Source: Paraglaciecola sp. MB-3u-78 (GTDB lineage: Bacteria > Pseudomonadota > Gammaproteobacteria > Enterobacterales > Alteromonadaceae). From it: a DNA stretch of 64,000 nt. Location of the stretch: assembly GCF_002835935.1 (NCBI RefSeq), contig NZ_PJCF01000011.1, positions 1-64,000 of the forward strand. Reading direction: 5' to 3'. Under the pieces are notes generated by a model. That model had not been told where the DNA came from. It saw nothing but the letters and a program-made list of their open reading frames with translations, and did no database searches. Positions 37,336 through 47,282 of the stretch are shown here, one piece after another. The position numbers were made by a program, and so were the translations under genes. Each line of letters starts with the position of its first letter. The stretch's first letter is position 1.

Positions 37336-39174
37336 TTAAGCCTTAGCCGGTCGCCCAGCTTGCTTTCGCAAGTTTTCAGTCAACAACTTCTTACGAATAC
37401 GTGTACTTAAAGGTGTTACTTCAACCAATTCATCATTATCGATGAACTCAAGTGCCTGTTCCAACGACATAACAATGGGGGGAACTAAACTTTGTGCTTC
37501 GTCGGTTCCTGATGCACGTACGTTAGTTAGCTGCTTACCTTTAAGGGCGTTCACAGTCAGGTCATTTTCACGAGCATGAATACCAATTACCATGCCTTCG
37601 TAAACTTCAACACCATGGCCGATAAATAAACGTCCACGACTTTGTAGGTTAAACAATGCGTTAGTCAGTGCTTTACCCGTTGCGTTGGCAATCAATACGC
37701 CACTCTTACGCTTACCGATTACGCCGCCTTTATGGGGGCCATAATGATCAAAGGTGTGGTAAATCAAACCAGAGCCTGACGTCATAGTCATAAAGTCAGT
37801 TTGGAAACCAATCAAGCCACGGCTAGGGATCATAAAGTCCATACGAACTCGGCCTTTACCATCGGGTGACATATTGGTTAACTCACCTTTACGTGTGCCA
37901 ATTTGTTCCATAATAGAACCTTGATGTTTTTCTTCCACATCTATGGTCACTGTTTCGAAAGGTTCGTGAGTCACACCATCCACTTGTTTTAAAATAACTT
38001 CAGGACGAGAAACGGCTAGTTCATAACCTTCACGACGCATGTTTTCAATCAATATACCCAAGTGAAGTTCACCACGACCTGATACACGGAACTTATCTGG
38101 ATCTTGGGTTTCTTCCACTTTAAGTGCCACGTTGTGGATCAATTCGGTTTGCAAACGTTCATGGATATTACGTGATGTCACGTATTTACCTTCTTTACCA
38201 CAGAATGGTGAATTATTGACCTGAAAAGTCATGGTCACCGTTGGCTCATCAACAGACAAAGGCGGTAATGCGTCAACTGCATTTGGATCGCATACAGTAT
38301 CAGATATTTTAAGCTCACCTAAACCCGTAATAGCAACAATGTCACCCGCGTCACCAGAACTTACATCTAGGCGCTGTAACCCTAAATAGCCTTGAACTTG
38401 ACCGATTCTACCGTTGCGGGTTTTGCCATCAGCACCAATAATAGTGACCTGTTGGTTAGGCTTAACCGAACCACGTGTAATACGACCTATCCCAATGACA
38501 CCGACATAAGAGTTGTAATCAAGTTGAGACATTTGCATTTGTAATGGACCGTTAATATCGGCAACAGGTGGCTTAACATGTTTGATGATAGTTTCAAACA
38601 AAGGCGTCATGTTATCGCTAGGCACATCTAAATCGTTGGTAGCCCACCCATTTATGGCTGATGCGTATACCACTTGAAAATCTAATTGGTCGTCAGTGGC
38701 ACCTAAGTTGTCGAACAAATCAAATACCTGATCTATTACCCAACTCGGACGAGCGCCAGGCTTATCAATTTTATTAATAACAACAATAGGCTTTAGACCT
38801 TGAGCGAAGGCTTTTTGTGTCACAAAACGAGTTTGTGGCATGGGGCCTTCTTGTGCATCAACCAATAACAATACTGAATCGGCCATAGACATCACACGCT
38901 CAACTTCACCACCGAAATCGGCGTGTCCTGGAGTGTCTACTATATTGATGCGGTATTCGTTCCATTTAATGGCGGTGTTTTTCGCAAGAATGGTAATACC
39001 ACGCTCTTTTTCAATATCGTTTGAGTCCATCACACGTTCTTCGGCTACGCCGCGGCACTCTAGAGTGCCTGATTGTTGTAATAACTTATCAACTAGGGTG
39101 GTTTTGCCGTGATCAACGTGGGCTATAATAGCTATGTTCCTCAAATATTCGATTGAGGTGTTTGATGAACTCAT
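37336..39174 (-). CDS. typA: Translational GTPase TypA/BipA, derived second copy
   Basis: Ribosome-binding GTPase of stress and cold adaptation and 50S assembly, 612 residues. G1 [11 protein letters not shown]2 [12 protein letters not shown]3 [10 protein letters not shown] and G4 NKID are intact, followed by domain 2, EF-G-like domain III ([20 protein letters not shown]) and the BipA-specific C-terminus. It is very similar to the copy at 39837-41681 but two codons shorter, with changes at otherwise conserved places: TLECRGVAEERVMD (copy 2 has [15 protein letters not shown]), PFCGKEGKYVTSRNIHERLQ, and EETQDPDKF. This suggests relaxed or altered selection. It is transcribed separately with its own terminator. 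Confidence 0.93.
   Translation of the reverse strand: MSSSNTSIEYLRNIAIIAHVDHGKTTLVDKLLQQSGTLECRGVAEERVMDSNDIEKERGITILAKNTAIKWNEYRINIVDTPGHADFGGEVERVMSMADSVLLLVDAQEGPMPQTRFVTQKAFAQGLKPIVVINKIDKPGARPSWVIDQVFDLFDNLGATDDQLDFQVVYASAINGWATNDLDVPSDNMTPLFETIIKHVKPPVADINGPLQMQMSQLDYNSYVGVIGIGRITRGSVKPNQQVTIIGADGKTRNGRIGQVQGYLGLQRLDVSSGDAGDIVAITGLGELKISDTVCDPNAVDALPPLSVDEPTVTMTFQVNNSPFCGKEGKYVTSRNIHERLQTELIHNVALKVEETQDPDKFRVSGRGELHLGILIENMRREGYELAVSRPEVILKQVDGVTHEPFETVTIDVEEKHQGSIMEQIGTRKGELTNMSPDGKGRVRMDFMIPSRGLIGFQTDFMTMTSGSGLIYHTFDHYGPHKGGVIGKRKSGVLIANATGKALTNALFNLQSRGRLFIGHGVEVYEGMVIGIHARENDLTVNALKGKQLTNVRASGTDEAQSLVPPIVMSLEQALEFIDNDELVEVTPLSTRIRKKLLTENLRKQAGRPAKA
39049..39064. repeat. 16-bp palindrome inside typA copy 1
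   Basis: GGCACTCTAGAGTGCC is a perfect palindrome located at the G1-G2 linker codons where copy 1 differs from copy 2 by one codon and several substitutions. It probably arose by a local palindrome-correcting mutation. Confidence 0.7.
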
Positions 39175-39360
39175 TGTGTTTTCTCTGTTAGGGCCACATA
39201 TTCGTCTTGAATGACTATTTACTTGTTAAAGTAATACGCAGCTAGATTGCTTAAATTTTGCGCGCGGATTATACAGTTTAAAAGAGTAAAGGGGACAAGT
39301 CTTTTGAACATTCATCGATATAAAATTTATACCGTCCACTCATAGTAACTTCACTGCAAG

Positions 39361-39395
39361 CTACGGGCTGCGAGCTAAGGGCTAGAAGCTAAAAG
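39361..39395. repeat. Degenerate heptamer array (CTANNNG, five units)
   Basis: Five consecutive 7-mers CTACGGG CTGCGAG CTAAGGG CTAGAAG CTAAAAG, each preceded by G. Same period and GCT core as the arrays at 39806 and 43648. Confidence 0.85.
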
Positions 39396-39767
39396 TTATC
39401 AAGGCTGTCCATATTAGTTGACTAGTGACTTGCCTCCTATTTTCAAAGCCAAAACGCATTTAATTACCACCGAGGAAAATGAGGCCACCGGGTGCCGCGC
39501 ACAGAGGAAAAGAAACTCAATGCTTATTATCAGTTACTCTGTGTAGCGAAGCGCTCCTTGTTCTCTGAGGTTCAAAATCCTTAATGATTATATTTTAAAT
39601 ATTTGGACGTAAAACGGAAAAAACAGTTGATATACAACTGGACTAAAGACGTATTATTTTTGCAAAGCGCGAAGTTATCATGGCTGTTTATATTAGTTCA
39701 TACATCAACTAATTAGCATATAAATCAAAGGCCATGAGCTTCTGATAACTTTAATGTAGCCAATAAA

Positions 39768-39787
39768 AAACCGGCTTTCGCCGGTTT
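39768..39787 (-). terminator. Terminator of typA copy 2
   Basis: AAACCGGC-TTTC-GCCGGTTT hairpin followed on the minus strand by six T. Flanks match the terminator at 35312-35331 (GTAGCCAATA before, TTTCAATTTAA after). Confidence 0.85.
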
Positions 39788-39805
39788 CAATTTAATCTTT
39801 TAAAA

Positions 39806-39833
39806 GCTCGAAGCTCGAAGCTCGAAGCTCGAA
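39806..39833. repeat. Perfect heptamer array GCTCGAA x4
   Basis: Four exact copies of GCTCGAA, starting three bases from the typA stop codon and ending about 20 bases before its terminator hairpin, so they are transcribed in the 3' untranslated part. Confidence 0.95.
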
Positions 39834-39836
39834 AGT

Positions 39837-41681
39837 TTATCCTTTAGCAGGACGCCCAGCTTGCTTACGCAAGTTTTCAGTCAGTAGCTTCTTACGAATA
39901 CGCGTACTGATAGGGGTTACTTCAACCAATTCATCGTTATCGATGAATTCAAGTGCTTGTTCCAACGACATAACAATCGGCGGAACTAAGCTTTGTGCTT
40001 CGTCGGTACCTGATGAACGTACGTTAGTTAACTGCTTACCTTTTAGGGCGTTAACCGTTAGGTCATTTTCACGAGCGTGAATACCAATAACCATGCCTTC
40101 GTATACTTCAAGACCGTGGCCGATAAATAAACGTCCGCGGCTTTGCAAGTTAAACAAGGCGTTAGTCAATGCTTTACCCGTTGCGTTGGCAATCAATACG
40201 CCACTCTTACGCTGACCGATTACGCCGCCTTTATGGGGTCCGTAATGATCAAATGTGTGGTACATCAAACCAGAACCTGACGTCATAGTCATAAAGTCAG
40301 TTTGGAAACCAATCAAGCCACGGCTAGGGATCATAAAGTCCATACGAATACGGCCTTTGCCATCTGGTGACATATTAGTTAATTCACCTTTACGTGTACC
40401 AATCTGTTCCATGATAGAACCTTGATGTTGTTCTTCAACATCTATGGTGACCGATTCGTAAGGTTCGTGAGTCACCCCATCTACTTGTTTCAAAATAACT
40501 TCTGGACGAGAAACGGCTAATTCATAACCTTCACGACGCATGTTTTCAATCAATATGCCTAAGTGAAGTTCACCACGACCAGATACGCGGAATTTATCCG
40601 GATCAGTCGGTATTTCTTCCACTTTAAGTGCCACGTTGTGGATCAACTCGTGCTGCAAACGTTCAAGGATATTTCGTGAAGTCACGAATTTACCTTCTTG
40701 ACCAGCAAAAGGAGAATTATTGACCTGGAATGTCATGGTGACTGTAGGTTCATCAACAGAAAGAGGCGGTAAAGCTACCACTGCACTTGGGTCACAAACA
40801 GTATCGGAGATTTTAAGTTCGCCCAGACCTGTTATAGCAACAATATCACCTGCATCACCAGATTCCACTTCGAGGCGCTGTAGCCCTAAATAGCCTTGCA
40901 CCTGACCAATTTTCGCGTTACGAGTTATGCCATCAGCACCAATAACAGTGACTGCTTGGTTAGTCTTAACCGAACCACTAGTAATACGCCCTATACCTAT
41001 TACACCCACATAAGAGTTGTGATCCAATTGCGATATTTGCATTTGTAATGGGCCGTTAATGTCGGCAGCAGGTGGCTTAACGTGTTTGATGATAGTTTCA
41101 AACAAAGGTGTCATGGTATCGCTAGGGACATCTAAATCGTTGGTTGCCCAACCATTTATAGCTGATGCGTATACCACTTGAAAATCTAGTTGATCGTCAG
41201 TTGCGCCCAAGTTGTCGAACAAATCAAATACTTGATCTATAACCCAATCTGGACGAGCGCCTGCCTTATCAATTTTGTTGATAACAACGATTGGCTTTAA
41301 ACCTTGAGCAAAGGCTTTTTGTGTCACAAAGCGGGTTTGTGGCATGGGGCCTTCTTGTGCATCTACCAATAATAATACTGAATCGGCCATAGACATCACA
41401 CGCTCTACTTCACCACCGAAATCGGCGTGACCAGGAGTGTCTACTATATTGATGCGGTATTCTTTCCATTTAATGGCGGTGTTTTTCGCAAGAATAGTGA
41501 TACCACGCTCTTTTTCGATGTCGTTTGAGTCCATCACACGTTCTTCGGCTTCGCCGCGGCTAGCTTCTAATGTGCCAGACTGTTGTAATAACTTATCTAC
41601 TAAGGTGGTTTTACCGTGATCGACGTGGGCAATTATCGCTATGTTCCTCAAATTTTCAATCGAGGTGTTTGATGAACTCAT
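39837..41681 (-). CDS. typA: Translational GTPase TypA/BipA
   Basis: 614 residues, the regular-length copy, next to glnA in the arrangement common for gammaproteobacteria (typA divergent from glnA). GTPase motifs: [52 protein letters not shown] and VINKID. Later domains include [20 protein letters not shown] and the C-terminal [20 protein letters not shown] that binds the ribosomal A-site region. Probably the ancestral and fully functional copy; the one at 37336 would be the duplicate. ATG 41679-41681. Confidence 0.95.
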   Translation of the reverse strand: MSSSNTSIENLRNIAIIAHVDHGKTTLVDKLLQQSGTLEASRGEAEERVMDSNDIEKERGITILAKNTAIKWKEYRINIVDTPGHADFGGEVERVMSMADSVLLLVDAQEGPMPQTRFVTQKAFAQGLKPIVVINKIDKAGARPDWVIDQVFDLFDNLGATDDQLDFQVVYASAINGWATNDLDVPSDTMTPLFETIIKHVKPPAADINGPLQMQISQLDHNSYVGVIGIGRITSGSVKTNQAVTVIGADGITRNAKIGQVQGYLGLQRLEVESGDAGDIVAITGLGELKISDTVCDPSAVVALPPLSVDEPTVTMTFQVNNSPFAGQEGKFVTSRNILERLQHELIHNVALKVEEIPTDPDKFRVSGRGELHLGILIENMRREGYELAVSRPEVILKQVDGVTHEPYESVTIDVEEQHQGSIMEQIGTRKGELTNMSPDGKGRIRMDFMIPSRGLIGFQTDFMTMTSGSGLMYHTFDHYGPHKGGVIGQRKSGVLIANATGKALTNALFNLQSRGRLFIGHGLEVYEGMVIGIHARENDLTVNALKGKQLTNVRSSGTDEAQSLVPPIVMSLEQALEFIDNDELVEVTPISTRIRKKLLTENLRKQAGRPAKG

Positions 41682-41928
41682 TGTTTTGTCTCTGTTTAAG
41701 GGCCAGATATTGTGTCAAATATGATTATAAATTTTTAAAGTCATATTTTCTAAAGTAATACACGGCTAAATTTACTGAAATTTTATGGGCGCGGATTGTA
41801 CAGTTTTATCCAACATTTAGCGAACTTCAAATGCATATTGCTATTAATAGAGAAAAACCCCTCAATTGAGTAACCTTGTATTAACATATTGCTAATAATT
41901 TGGATCATTAAAGTGCGATGGTGTCATG

Positions 41929-41965
41929 TTGGTGCGCTTCTGCTCTTTTTTGGTGCGTTTGGTGC
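41929..41965 (+). promoter_or_regulatory. NtrC enhancer-like sites of glnA
   Basis: Three TTGGTGC half-sites (41929-41935, 41950-41956, 41959-41965). The segment 41941-41957, TGCTCTTTTTTGGTGCG, matches 14 of 17 positions of the enteric NtrC site TGCACTATTTTGGTGCA. They lie about 70-100 bases upstream of the sigma-54 promoter, the expected range. Confidence 0.7.
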
Positions 41966-42030
41966 TGTTTTTTTCGTTTACTGTATGCTAAAAAAACATA
42001 AACAAAAGGCATTCCAATTACTTAGGTATG

Positions 42031-42046
42031 TGGCATGATTATCGCT
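42031..42046 (+). promoter_or_regulatory. Sigma-54 promoter of glnA
   Basis: TGGCATGATTATCGCT has GG and GC dinucleotides at exactly the -24/-12 spacing of sigma-54 promoters (TGGCAC-N5-TTGCA). It sits about 75 bases before the glnA start, downstream of NtrC-like sites. Confidence 0.75.
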
Positions 42047-42121
42047 TTATATCGGCACGTCTTAGTATTTGGGTTATATGACACCCACTAATACATTTAT
42101 ACTTTTAATCTGGAGGACACC

Positions 42122-43531
42122 ATGTCAGCACAAAAGGCCTTAGACCTAATTAAAGAAACCGAAGCTAAATTTGTTGATTTACGCTTTACCGATACTAAAG
42201 GTAAGGAACAGCACGTTTCTATCCCTACTCATCAAGTGAATGAAGACTTCTTCGAAGAAGGCAAAATGTTTGATGGTTCTTCTATTATAGGTTGGAAGGG
42301 TATTAACGAATCAGACATGATTTTGATGCCTGATGGCGAAACCGCTGTACTTGACCCATTTGCTGAAGAAACACAAATCAATATCCGTTGCGACATTTTA
42401 GAACCTATGACGATGCAAGGTTATGACCGTGATCCTCGTTCTGTTGCTCGTCGCGCAGAAGAGTATTTGAAGTCTACCGGTATCGGTGACACAGCGTTAT
42501 TTGGCCCTGAGCCAGAATTCTTTTTGTTTGACGATGTACGTTTCCACACAGATATGGCTGGCTCTTTCTTTAAAATTGATTCTAGCGAAGCCAAGTGGAA
42601 TTCAGGCTCTGAGTTTGAAGAAGGCAATATGGCTCACCGTCCTGGTGTTAAAGGCGGTTATTTTCCGGTTCCTCCAGTCGATTCAGCTCATGATACCCGT
42701 GCTGCTATGTGCATGGTTATGGAAGAAATGGGCTTAACAGTTGAAGCGCATCACCATGAGGTAGCGACTGCTGGTCAAAACGAAATTGCATGTCTTTTTA
42801 ACACTTTAGTTAAAAAAGCGGATGAAGTGCAAATCTACAAGTATGTGGTACATAACGTTGCACATGCTTACGGACAAACGGCTACCTTTATGCCTAAGCC
42901 TATTGTTGGCGATAATGGTTCTGGTATGCATGTTCACCAATCAATTTCTAAAGATGGCAAAAACATCTTTGCTGGTGACAAGTATGCCGGTATGTCAGAA
43001 GAAGCCTTGTTCTACATTGGCGGCATCATTAAACATGCTCGTGCCATTAATGCGTTCACAAACGCATCTACTAACTCTTACAAACGTTTAGTACCTGGTT
43101 TTGAAGCGCCTGTTATGTTGGCATATTCTGCACGTAACCGCTCTGCTTCTATTCGTATTCCTTTTGTGACGACTGATAGAGCACGTCGTATTGAAGTGCG
43201 TTTTCCTGATCCTACTGGTAATCCTTACTTAGCATTTACTGCTATGTTGATGGCTGGCCTTGACGGGATCAAAAACAAAATTCACCCTGGTGATTCAATG
43301 GACAAAGACTTGTATGACTTGCCTCCTGAAGAAGCCGCCGCTATTCCACAAGTATGTAGTTCATTTGAGCAAGCTTTGGAAGCCCTTAACAATGACCGTG
43401 AGTTCTTAACAGTCGGTGGCGTTATGTCTGACGACTCGATAGATGCTTACATCGCCCTTAAGAGCGAAGAAGTACAATTATTGAACATGTCAACTCACCC
43501 AGTTGAGTTTGATATGTATTACAGCGTTTAA
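42122..43531 (+). CDS. glnA: Glutamine synthetase type I
   Basis: Dodecameric enzyme joining ammonia to glutamate with ATP. 469 residues. The beta-grasp N-domain has [19 protein letters not shown] and [12 protein letters not shown]; metal and substrate motifs include [24 protein letters not shown] and [10 protein letters not shown]. The adenylylation Tyr lies in [11 protein letters not shown] (about residue 400), so GlnE control is expected. ATG 42122 follows TGGAGG. Nitrogen control through NtrBC encoded just downstream is supported by the promoter elements. Strong terminator behind it. Confidence 0.98.
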   Translation: MSAQKALDLIKETEAKFVDLRFTDTKGKEQHVSIPTHQVNEDFFEEGKMFDGSSIIGWKGINESDMILMPDGETAVLDPFAEETQINIRCDILEPMTMQGYDRDPRSVARRAEEYLKSTGIGDTALFGPEPEFFLFDDVRFHTDMAGSFFKIDSSEAKWNSGSEFEEGNMAHRPGVKGGYFPVPPVDSAHDTRAAMCMVMEEMGLTVEAHHHEVATAGQNEIACLFNTLVKKADEVQIYKYVVHNVAHAYGQTATFMPKPIVGDNGSGMHVHQSISKDGKNIFAGDKYAGMSEEALFYIGGIIKHARAINAFTNASTNSYKRLVPGFEAPVMLAYSARNRSASIRIPFVTTDRARRIEVRFPDPTGNPYLAFTAMLMAGLDGIKNKIHPGDSMDKDLYDLPPEEAAAIPQVCSSFEQALEALNNDREFLTVGGVMSDDSIDAYIALKSEEVQLLNMSTHPVEFDMYYSV

Positions 43532-43594
43532 CAACCGTGTTTTACAACCGTGTTTAAGTTAAATATCTAAGATAGTTATTAAAATAAATAACAA

Positions 43595-43618
43595 GCCCGC
43601 ATTTGCGGGCTTTTTTTT
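43595..43618 (+). terminator. Rho-independent terminator of glnA
   Basis: GCCCGC-ATTT-GCGGGC hairpin (43595-43610) followed by eight T. Separates glnA from the DUF4124/ntrBC unit. Confidence 0.93.
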
Positions 43619-43647
43619 ACCTGTAATAAGGCTACACTGACTTAAAA

Positions 43648-43696
43648 GCTACGAGCTACGAGCTACGAGCTACGAGCTATGAGATAGGAGCTTCGG
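43648..43696. repeat. Heptamer array GCTACGA x4 plus degenerate units
   Basis: Four exact GCTACGA copies (43648-43675), then GCTATGA, GATAGGA and GCTTCGG in phase. It lies behind the glnA terminator and just before the DUF4124 gene. Same period and GCT core as the arrays near typA. Confidence 0.93.
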
Positions 43697-43732
43697 GTTT
43701 CTAGTTAGGATTTAATCTGGGAGGGGGTGATT

Positions 43733-44260
43733 GTGCGGATATTCTGTATTCTATGTTTATTATTATTGTGCATGAATGTCTCTGCACAGGTGGTCTATAA
43801 AACAGTAAAGGTTGATGGCAGTGTGGTGTACAGTGATGTTCCCAGCGATGGTGCTGAACCCATTAATTTATCATCTATTAATACTGTTGTTGTACCCGCT
43901 CTTAATAATGCTGCAAGCCAAACTACTCGTCGACTTAATCCAATAAAAAAACTTATTCCTGAAGTGCAGTATCTGGTGTTTATTCGTTCTCCCGCTGCTG
44001 AACAAACATTGCGTGATAATTCCGGTGCTGTAACCATTAACGCAGAAGTTGTACCCAAAAAAGCTGGAAAATTTCAATTAGTTTTTGATAATCAGATAGT
44101 TAAAACCCAATCAAAAAGTGAATTTTTATTAGAAAATGTAAACCGAGGCGCTCACACCATTCAAATTGATTTTCTCGACAACTCAGGCAAGATCCTTGCA
44201 TCGTCTAAGCAGCAGACCTTTTATCTGCAAAAAGCTTCTGCTCTGATCAATGCTAACTAA
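43733..44260 (+). CDS. DUF4124-containing exported protein
   Basis: 175 residues from GTG 43733 with GGGAGG seven bases upstream (another GTG two codons earlier is possible). Signal peptide 1-19 (FCILCLLLLCMNVSAQ). The DUF4124 start VVYKTVKVDGSVVYSDVPSD is clear, followed by a linker and a beta-rich region (VVPKKAGKFQLVFDNQIVKT, NRGAHTIQIDFLDNSGKIL). Periplasmic, function unknown. A DUF4124 gene between glnA and ntrB is a conserved arrangement in this bacterial group. Confidence 0.85.
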   Translation: MRIFCILCLLLLCMNVSAQVVYKTVKVDGSVVYSDVPSDGAEPINLSSINTVVVPALNNAASQTTRRLNPIKKLIPEVQYLVFIRSPAAEQTLRDNSGAVTINAEVVPKKAGKFQLVFDNQIVKTQSKSEFLLENVNRGAHTIQIDFLDNSGKILASSKQQTFYLQKASALINAN

Positions 44261-44351
44261 CGTAAATCGGTTTATTTTATAAAAAGTAGTATCTATATCA
44301 AAGCAGCTAAATAATACTTTGCACTATATAAGTGCATTAAATGTTGAATTT

Positions 44352-45431
44352 ATGTCTGAATCTGTCACTACTGAAAATTTACTCGATAACTTATCGACTG
44401 CCGTGCTGGTGTTAGATAACCAATTGATTGTTCAATATGCCAATCATGCTGCACAAGATGTATTTGAACGTAGTTTGAATTTGTTAATTGGTTGTTCATT
44501 TAATCAGTTTATTGCATCTTCGAGTCTCGATTTTGAACGCTTTCAAAATTCCATGGAATTTGGTGACGTTTATTCTGACAGTGAAGTCACCTTCAAATTT
44601 ACGGATGGTCGACACACCCAGGCTGATGTTTCTGTTACCAATATTTGGGAAAATCAAGACAAACGCTTATTAGTCGAAATCAGACTTGTGGAACAACAGA
44701 AAAAAATCAGTCAAGAAAATCGCCAATGGGCGCAACAGCAGGCTGCCCGAGAGTTGGTCCGTGGATTAGCCCATGAAATTAAAAATCCATTGGGCGGCAT
44801 CAGAGGGGCAGCACAACTGCTAGCTAAGCAACTACCTAGTGATGAGTTAAAAGAATTTACTCAAGTTATTATCGAACAATCCGATAGGCTCACCAATTTA
44901 GTTGATCGTTTATTGGGACCCAACCTGCGGCCAAATTTTGATTGGCAGAATGTGCATCAAGTGCTCGAAAAAGTATCTACTTTGGTACAACTTGATCCCA
45001 GCCATAATATTGTTATAACAAGGGATTATGACCCGAGTATTCCCGATGTGTATTTGGATCAATATATGATGCAACAAGCTACATTAAATATAGTGCGCAA
45101 TAGTGTACAAGTGTTGTCAGAACACCAAGAAATAGTAGGTGAAATAAAAATAGTGACTAGGATTGAACGCCAAGTGATCATTCATGGCGCTTGCTTCCCC
45201 CTATGCGTCAAAATTCAAATTATCGACAACGGCCCCGGCATACCTACCGAACTTAAAAACACCCTATTTTACCCCATGGTTACCAGTAAAAAAGAAGGGA
45301 GTGGGTTAGGTTTATCTATCTCCCAAACTCTGATCGGTCATCACCGTGGAAAGATTGAAGTGGATAGTTGGCCGGGCAGAACAGTATTTACTTTATATAT
45401 ACCCATTGATAAAAAGGATCCCCAGACATGA
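44352..45431 (+). CDS. glnL: Nitrogen regulation sensor kinase NtrB (GlnL)
   Basis: Cytoplasmic histidine kinase/phosphatase controlling NtrC under PII. 359 residues from ATG 44352, the start that gives the usual N-terminus; the open frame begins earlier. PAS domain 8-115 (ENLLDNLSTAVLVLDNQLIV), H-box VRGLAHEIKNPLGGIRGAAQ (phospho-His near residue 140), N-box IVRNSVQVLSEHQE, G-boxes IDNGPGIPTELKNTLFYPMV and GSGLGLSISQTLIGHHRGKI. Its stop overlaps the ntrC start by four bases (ATGA). Confidence 0.96.
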   Translation: MSESVTTENLLDNLSTAVLVLDNQLIVQYANHAAQDVFERSLNLLIGCSFNQFIASSSLDFERFQNSMEFGDVYSDSEVTFKFTDGRHTQADVSVTNIWENQDKRLLVEIRLVEQQKKISQENRQWAQQQAARELVRGLAHEIKNPLGGIRGAAQLLAKQLPSDELKEFTQVIIEQSDRLTNLVDRLLGPNLRPNFDWQNVHQVLEKVSTLVQLDPSHNIVITRDYDPSIPDVYLDQYMMQQATLNIVRNSVQVLSEHQEIVGEIKIVTRIERQVIIHGACFPLCVKIQIIDNGPGIPTELKNTLFYPMVTSKKEGSGLGLSISQTLIGHHRGKIEVDSWPGRTVFTLYIPIDKKDPQT

Positions 45432-46834
45432 GTTCAGAACCCGTATGGATAGTCGATGACGACAGCTCGATTCGCTGGGTATTACAAAAAGCGTTACAGT
45501 CAGCGAATATTCCTTGTTTCAGTTTTGAAAACCCTCAAGACCTATTGTTGCAGTTAGAAACTGGGCAACCGCCTGAAGTGATAGTGTCGGATATTCGTAT
45601 GCCACAAATGGATGGAATGGTGTTATTAAGAGAAGTGCATAAGCGTTTTGAAAATATCCCTGTGATCATCATGACCGCCCATTCTGATTTAGACAGTGCG
45701 GTGAATGCCTATCAAAGTGGGGCATTTGAATACCTACCCAAACCCTTTGACATCGATGAAGCTGTGAATTTAGTGCAGCGGGCGTTAACCCATGCGCGGG
45801 AGCAGTCTAGTAAACATCAACCTCCTGAAATAGTCAAAGCGACTGAAATCATTGGTGAAGCCCCTGCTATGCAAGAGGTGTTTAGAGCTGTGGGGCGTTT
45901 GTCTCGTTCGAGTATTAGTGTGTTGATTAATGGTCAATCAGGCACAGGTAAAGAGTTAGTGGCCCATGCATTACATCGTCATAGCCCTCGCTCAGATAAT
46001 ACTTTTATTGCCCTAAATATGGCGGCAATTCCGGCCGATCTGATTGAATCTGAATTGTTTGGTCACGAAAAAGGCGCATTTACTGGGGCCCAAGCAGCAA
46101 GGCAAGGGCGTTTCGAACAAGCTAATGGCGGCACCTTGTTTTTGGATGAAATAGGCGATATGCCCATAGACGTGCAAACTAGATTATTACGGGTGTTAGC
46201 AGACGGGCAATTTTACCGAGTGGGCGGTCATAATCCCGTCACAGTCGATGTGCGCATTATTGCTGCCACTCACCAAAATTTGGAACAACGTGTATCTGAC
46301 GGTAAATTTCGGGAAGATTTGTATCATAGATTAAATGTCATACGTATTCATATCCCTACACTCAGTGAAAGGCGTGAAGATATTCCCATCTTGGCAGCGC
46401 ACTTTTTGCAAAAAGCGGCGGCAGAACTAGCGGTTGAGGTTAAATCTCTTAGTAAAGAGACTAAAAAAGTACTATCCACCTTACCCTGGCCAGGCAATGT
46501 TCGTCAGCTTGAAAACATGTGTCGTTGGTTAACGGTGATGGCGAGCGGTCAAGAAGTGCTACCTCACGACTTACCGCCAGAAATTAACCAACAGCCGGTA
46601 TCAACCGAAAAAACAGCTCAGGCTGGTGATTGGCAAACGCTTCTTGCTAGTTGGGCTGATACCCAGTTGCAATCTGGTCATAATAATATTTTAGATGATG
46701 CGATTATGAGTTTTGAACGTATTTTGTTAGAACGTGCTTTAAACTACACACATGGACACAAACAAGATGCAGCTAAGCGTTTGGGTTGGGGTAGGAATAC
46801 ACTGACTAGGAAATTGAAAGAGTTGGATATGTAA
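45428..46834 (+). CDS. glnG: Nitrogen regulation response regulator NtrC
   Basis: Sigma-54 activator, 468 residues. Receiver domain 1-120 with [14 protein letters not shown] and phospho-Asp in [14 protein letters not shown] (about 54). AAA+ domain 145-375: Walker [17 protein letters not shown], sigma-54 loop EKGAFTGA, Walker [14 protein letters not shown], Arg finger region [14 protein letters not shown]. Fis-type HTH at the end: [20 protein letters not shown]. Coupled to ntrB. Expected to bind the sites upstream of glnA in this window. Confidence 0.97.
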   Translation: MSSEPVWIVDDDSSIRWVLQKALQSANIPCFSFENPQDLLLQLETGQPPEVIVSDIRMPQMDGMVLLREVHKRFENIPVIIMTAHSDLDSAVNAYQSGAFEYLPKPFDIDEAVNLVQRALTHAREQSSKHQPPEIVKATEIIGEAPAMQEVFRAVGRLSRSSISVLINGQSGTGKELVAHALHRHSPRSDNTFIALNMAAIPADLIESELFGHEKGAFTGAQAARQGRFEQANGGTLFLDEIGDMPIDVQTRLLRVLADGQFYRVGGHNPVTVDVRIIAATHQNLEQRVSDGKFREDLYHRLNVIRIHIPTLSERREDIPILAAHFLQKAAAELAVEVKSLSKETKKVLSTLPWPGNVRQLENMCRWLTVMASGQEVLPHDLPPEINQQPVSTEKTAQAGDWQTLLASWADTQLQSGHNNILDDAIMSFERILLERALNYTHGHKQDAAKRLGWGRNTLTRKLKELDM

Positions 46835-47282
46835 GTGTTATTAGGCTATGTGATTTCTGAGACTAATATATATACGCAATTCTAGAGGGGCAGGGCAATG
46901 TTTTAGTTTCTGCCTCTATTCAAACCATACAAGGTGATTCTCTCGACCTAATGGCGGGTATTTTTATGTGTGATCTCTCATCGGTTGAAATATCGACTTC
47001 CGTTTTCATCGTTTAATTTTACTCTATGAGAAAACTTCCTATACGCATAAATCTCTTATCCATTGAAATGGAAGTGAAGGAATCTCAGATTGGATGAAGT
47101 GGAAAGTAATAAGCCTTACGGGGAGCAATGAAAATACACAGTTGCTCTTTATGATTAGTTTTAACAACGCTGGCTTGATAGCTCAAAATTGCCAAATTAA
47201 CCTACCCTAGCGGACGGCTTTGAGCCGACATTGGAAGTACCAATTACTTACGTCTGCTGATCCCGATAGCCCAAGAAATTTA
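46835..47282. other. Intergenic region after ntrC
   Basis: About 450 bases between convergent genes. Only a small CGGCT-TTG-AGCCG hairpin (about 47214-47226) was noticed; no gene fragment recognised. Confidence 0.4.

Larger units (their letters stand above)
39175..39836. other. Spacer between the two typA genes, rich in repeats
   Basis: Holds heptamer arrays at 39361-39395 and 39806-39833, a 26-base direct repeat (39394-39419 and 39673-39698, about 3 mismatches), an imperfect inverted repeat at about 39463-39580 (ACCACCGAGG... against ...CTCTGAGGTT, with inner CACAGAGG/CTCTGTGT), and the typA terminator at 39768-39787. No gene is visible. Confidence 0.65.
41682..42121. other. Divergent typA/glnA regulatory region
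   Basis: 440 bases holding the typA promoter side and the nitrogen-controlled glnA promoter described separately. The glnA ribosome site TGGAGG ends at 42116. Confidence 0.7.

Noticed and set aside
39806-43696. Short tandem arrays as a CRISPR array
   Set aside because: The units are 7 bases in direct contact with no spacers; they are simple heptamer repeats.
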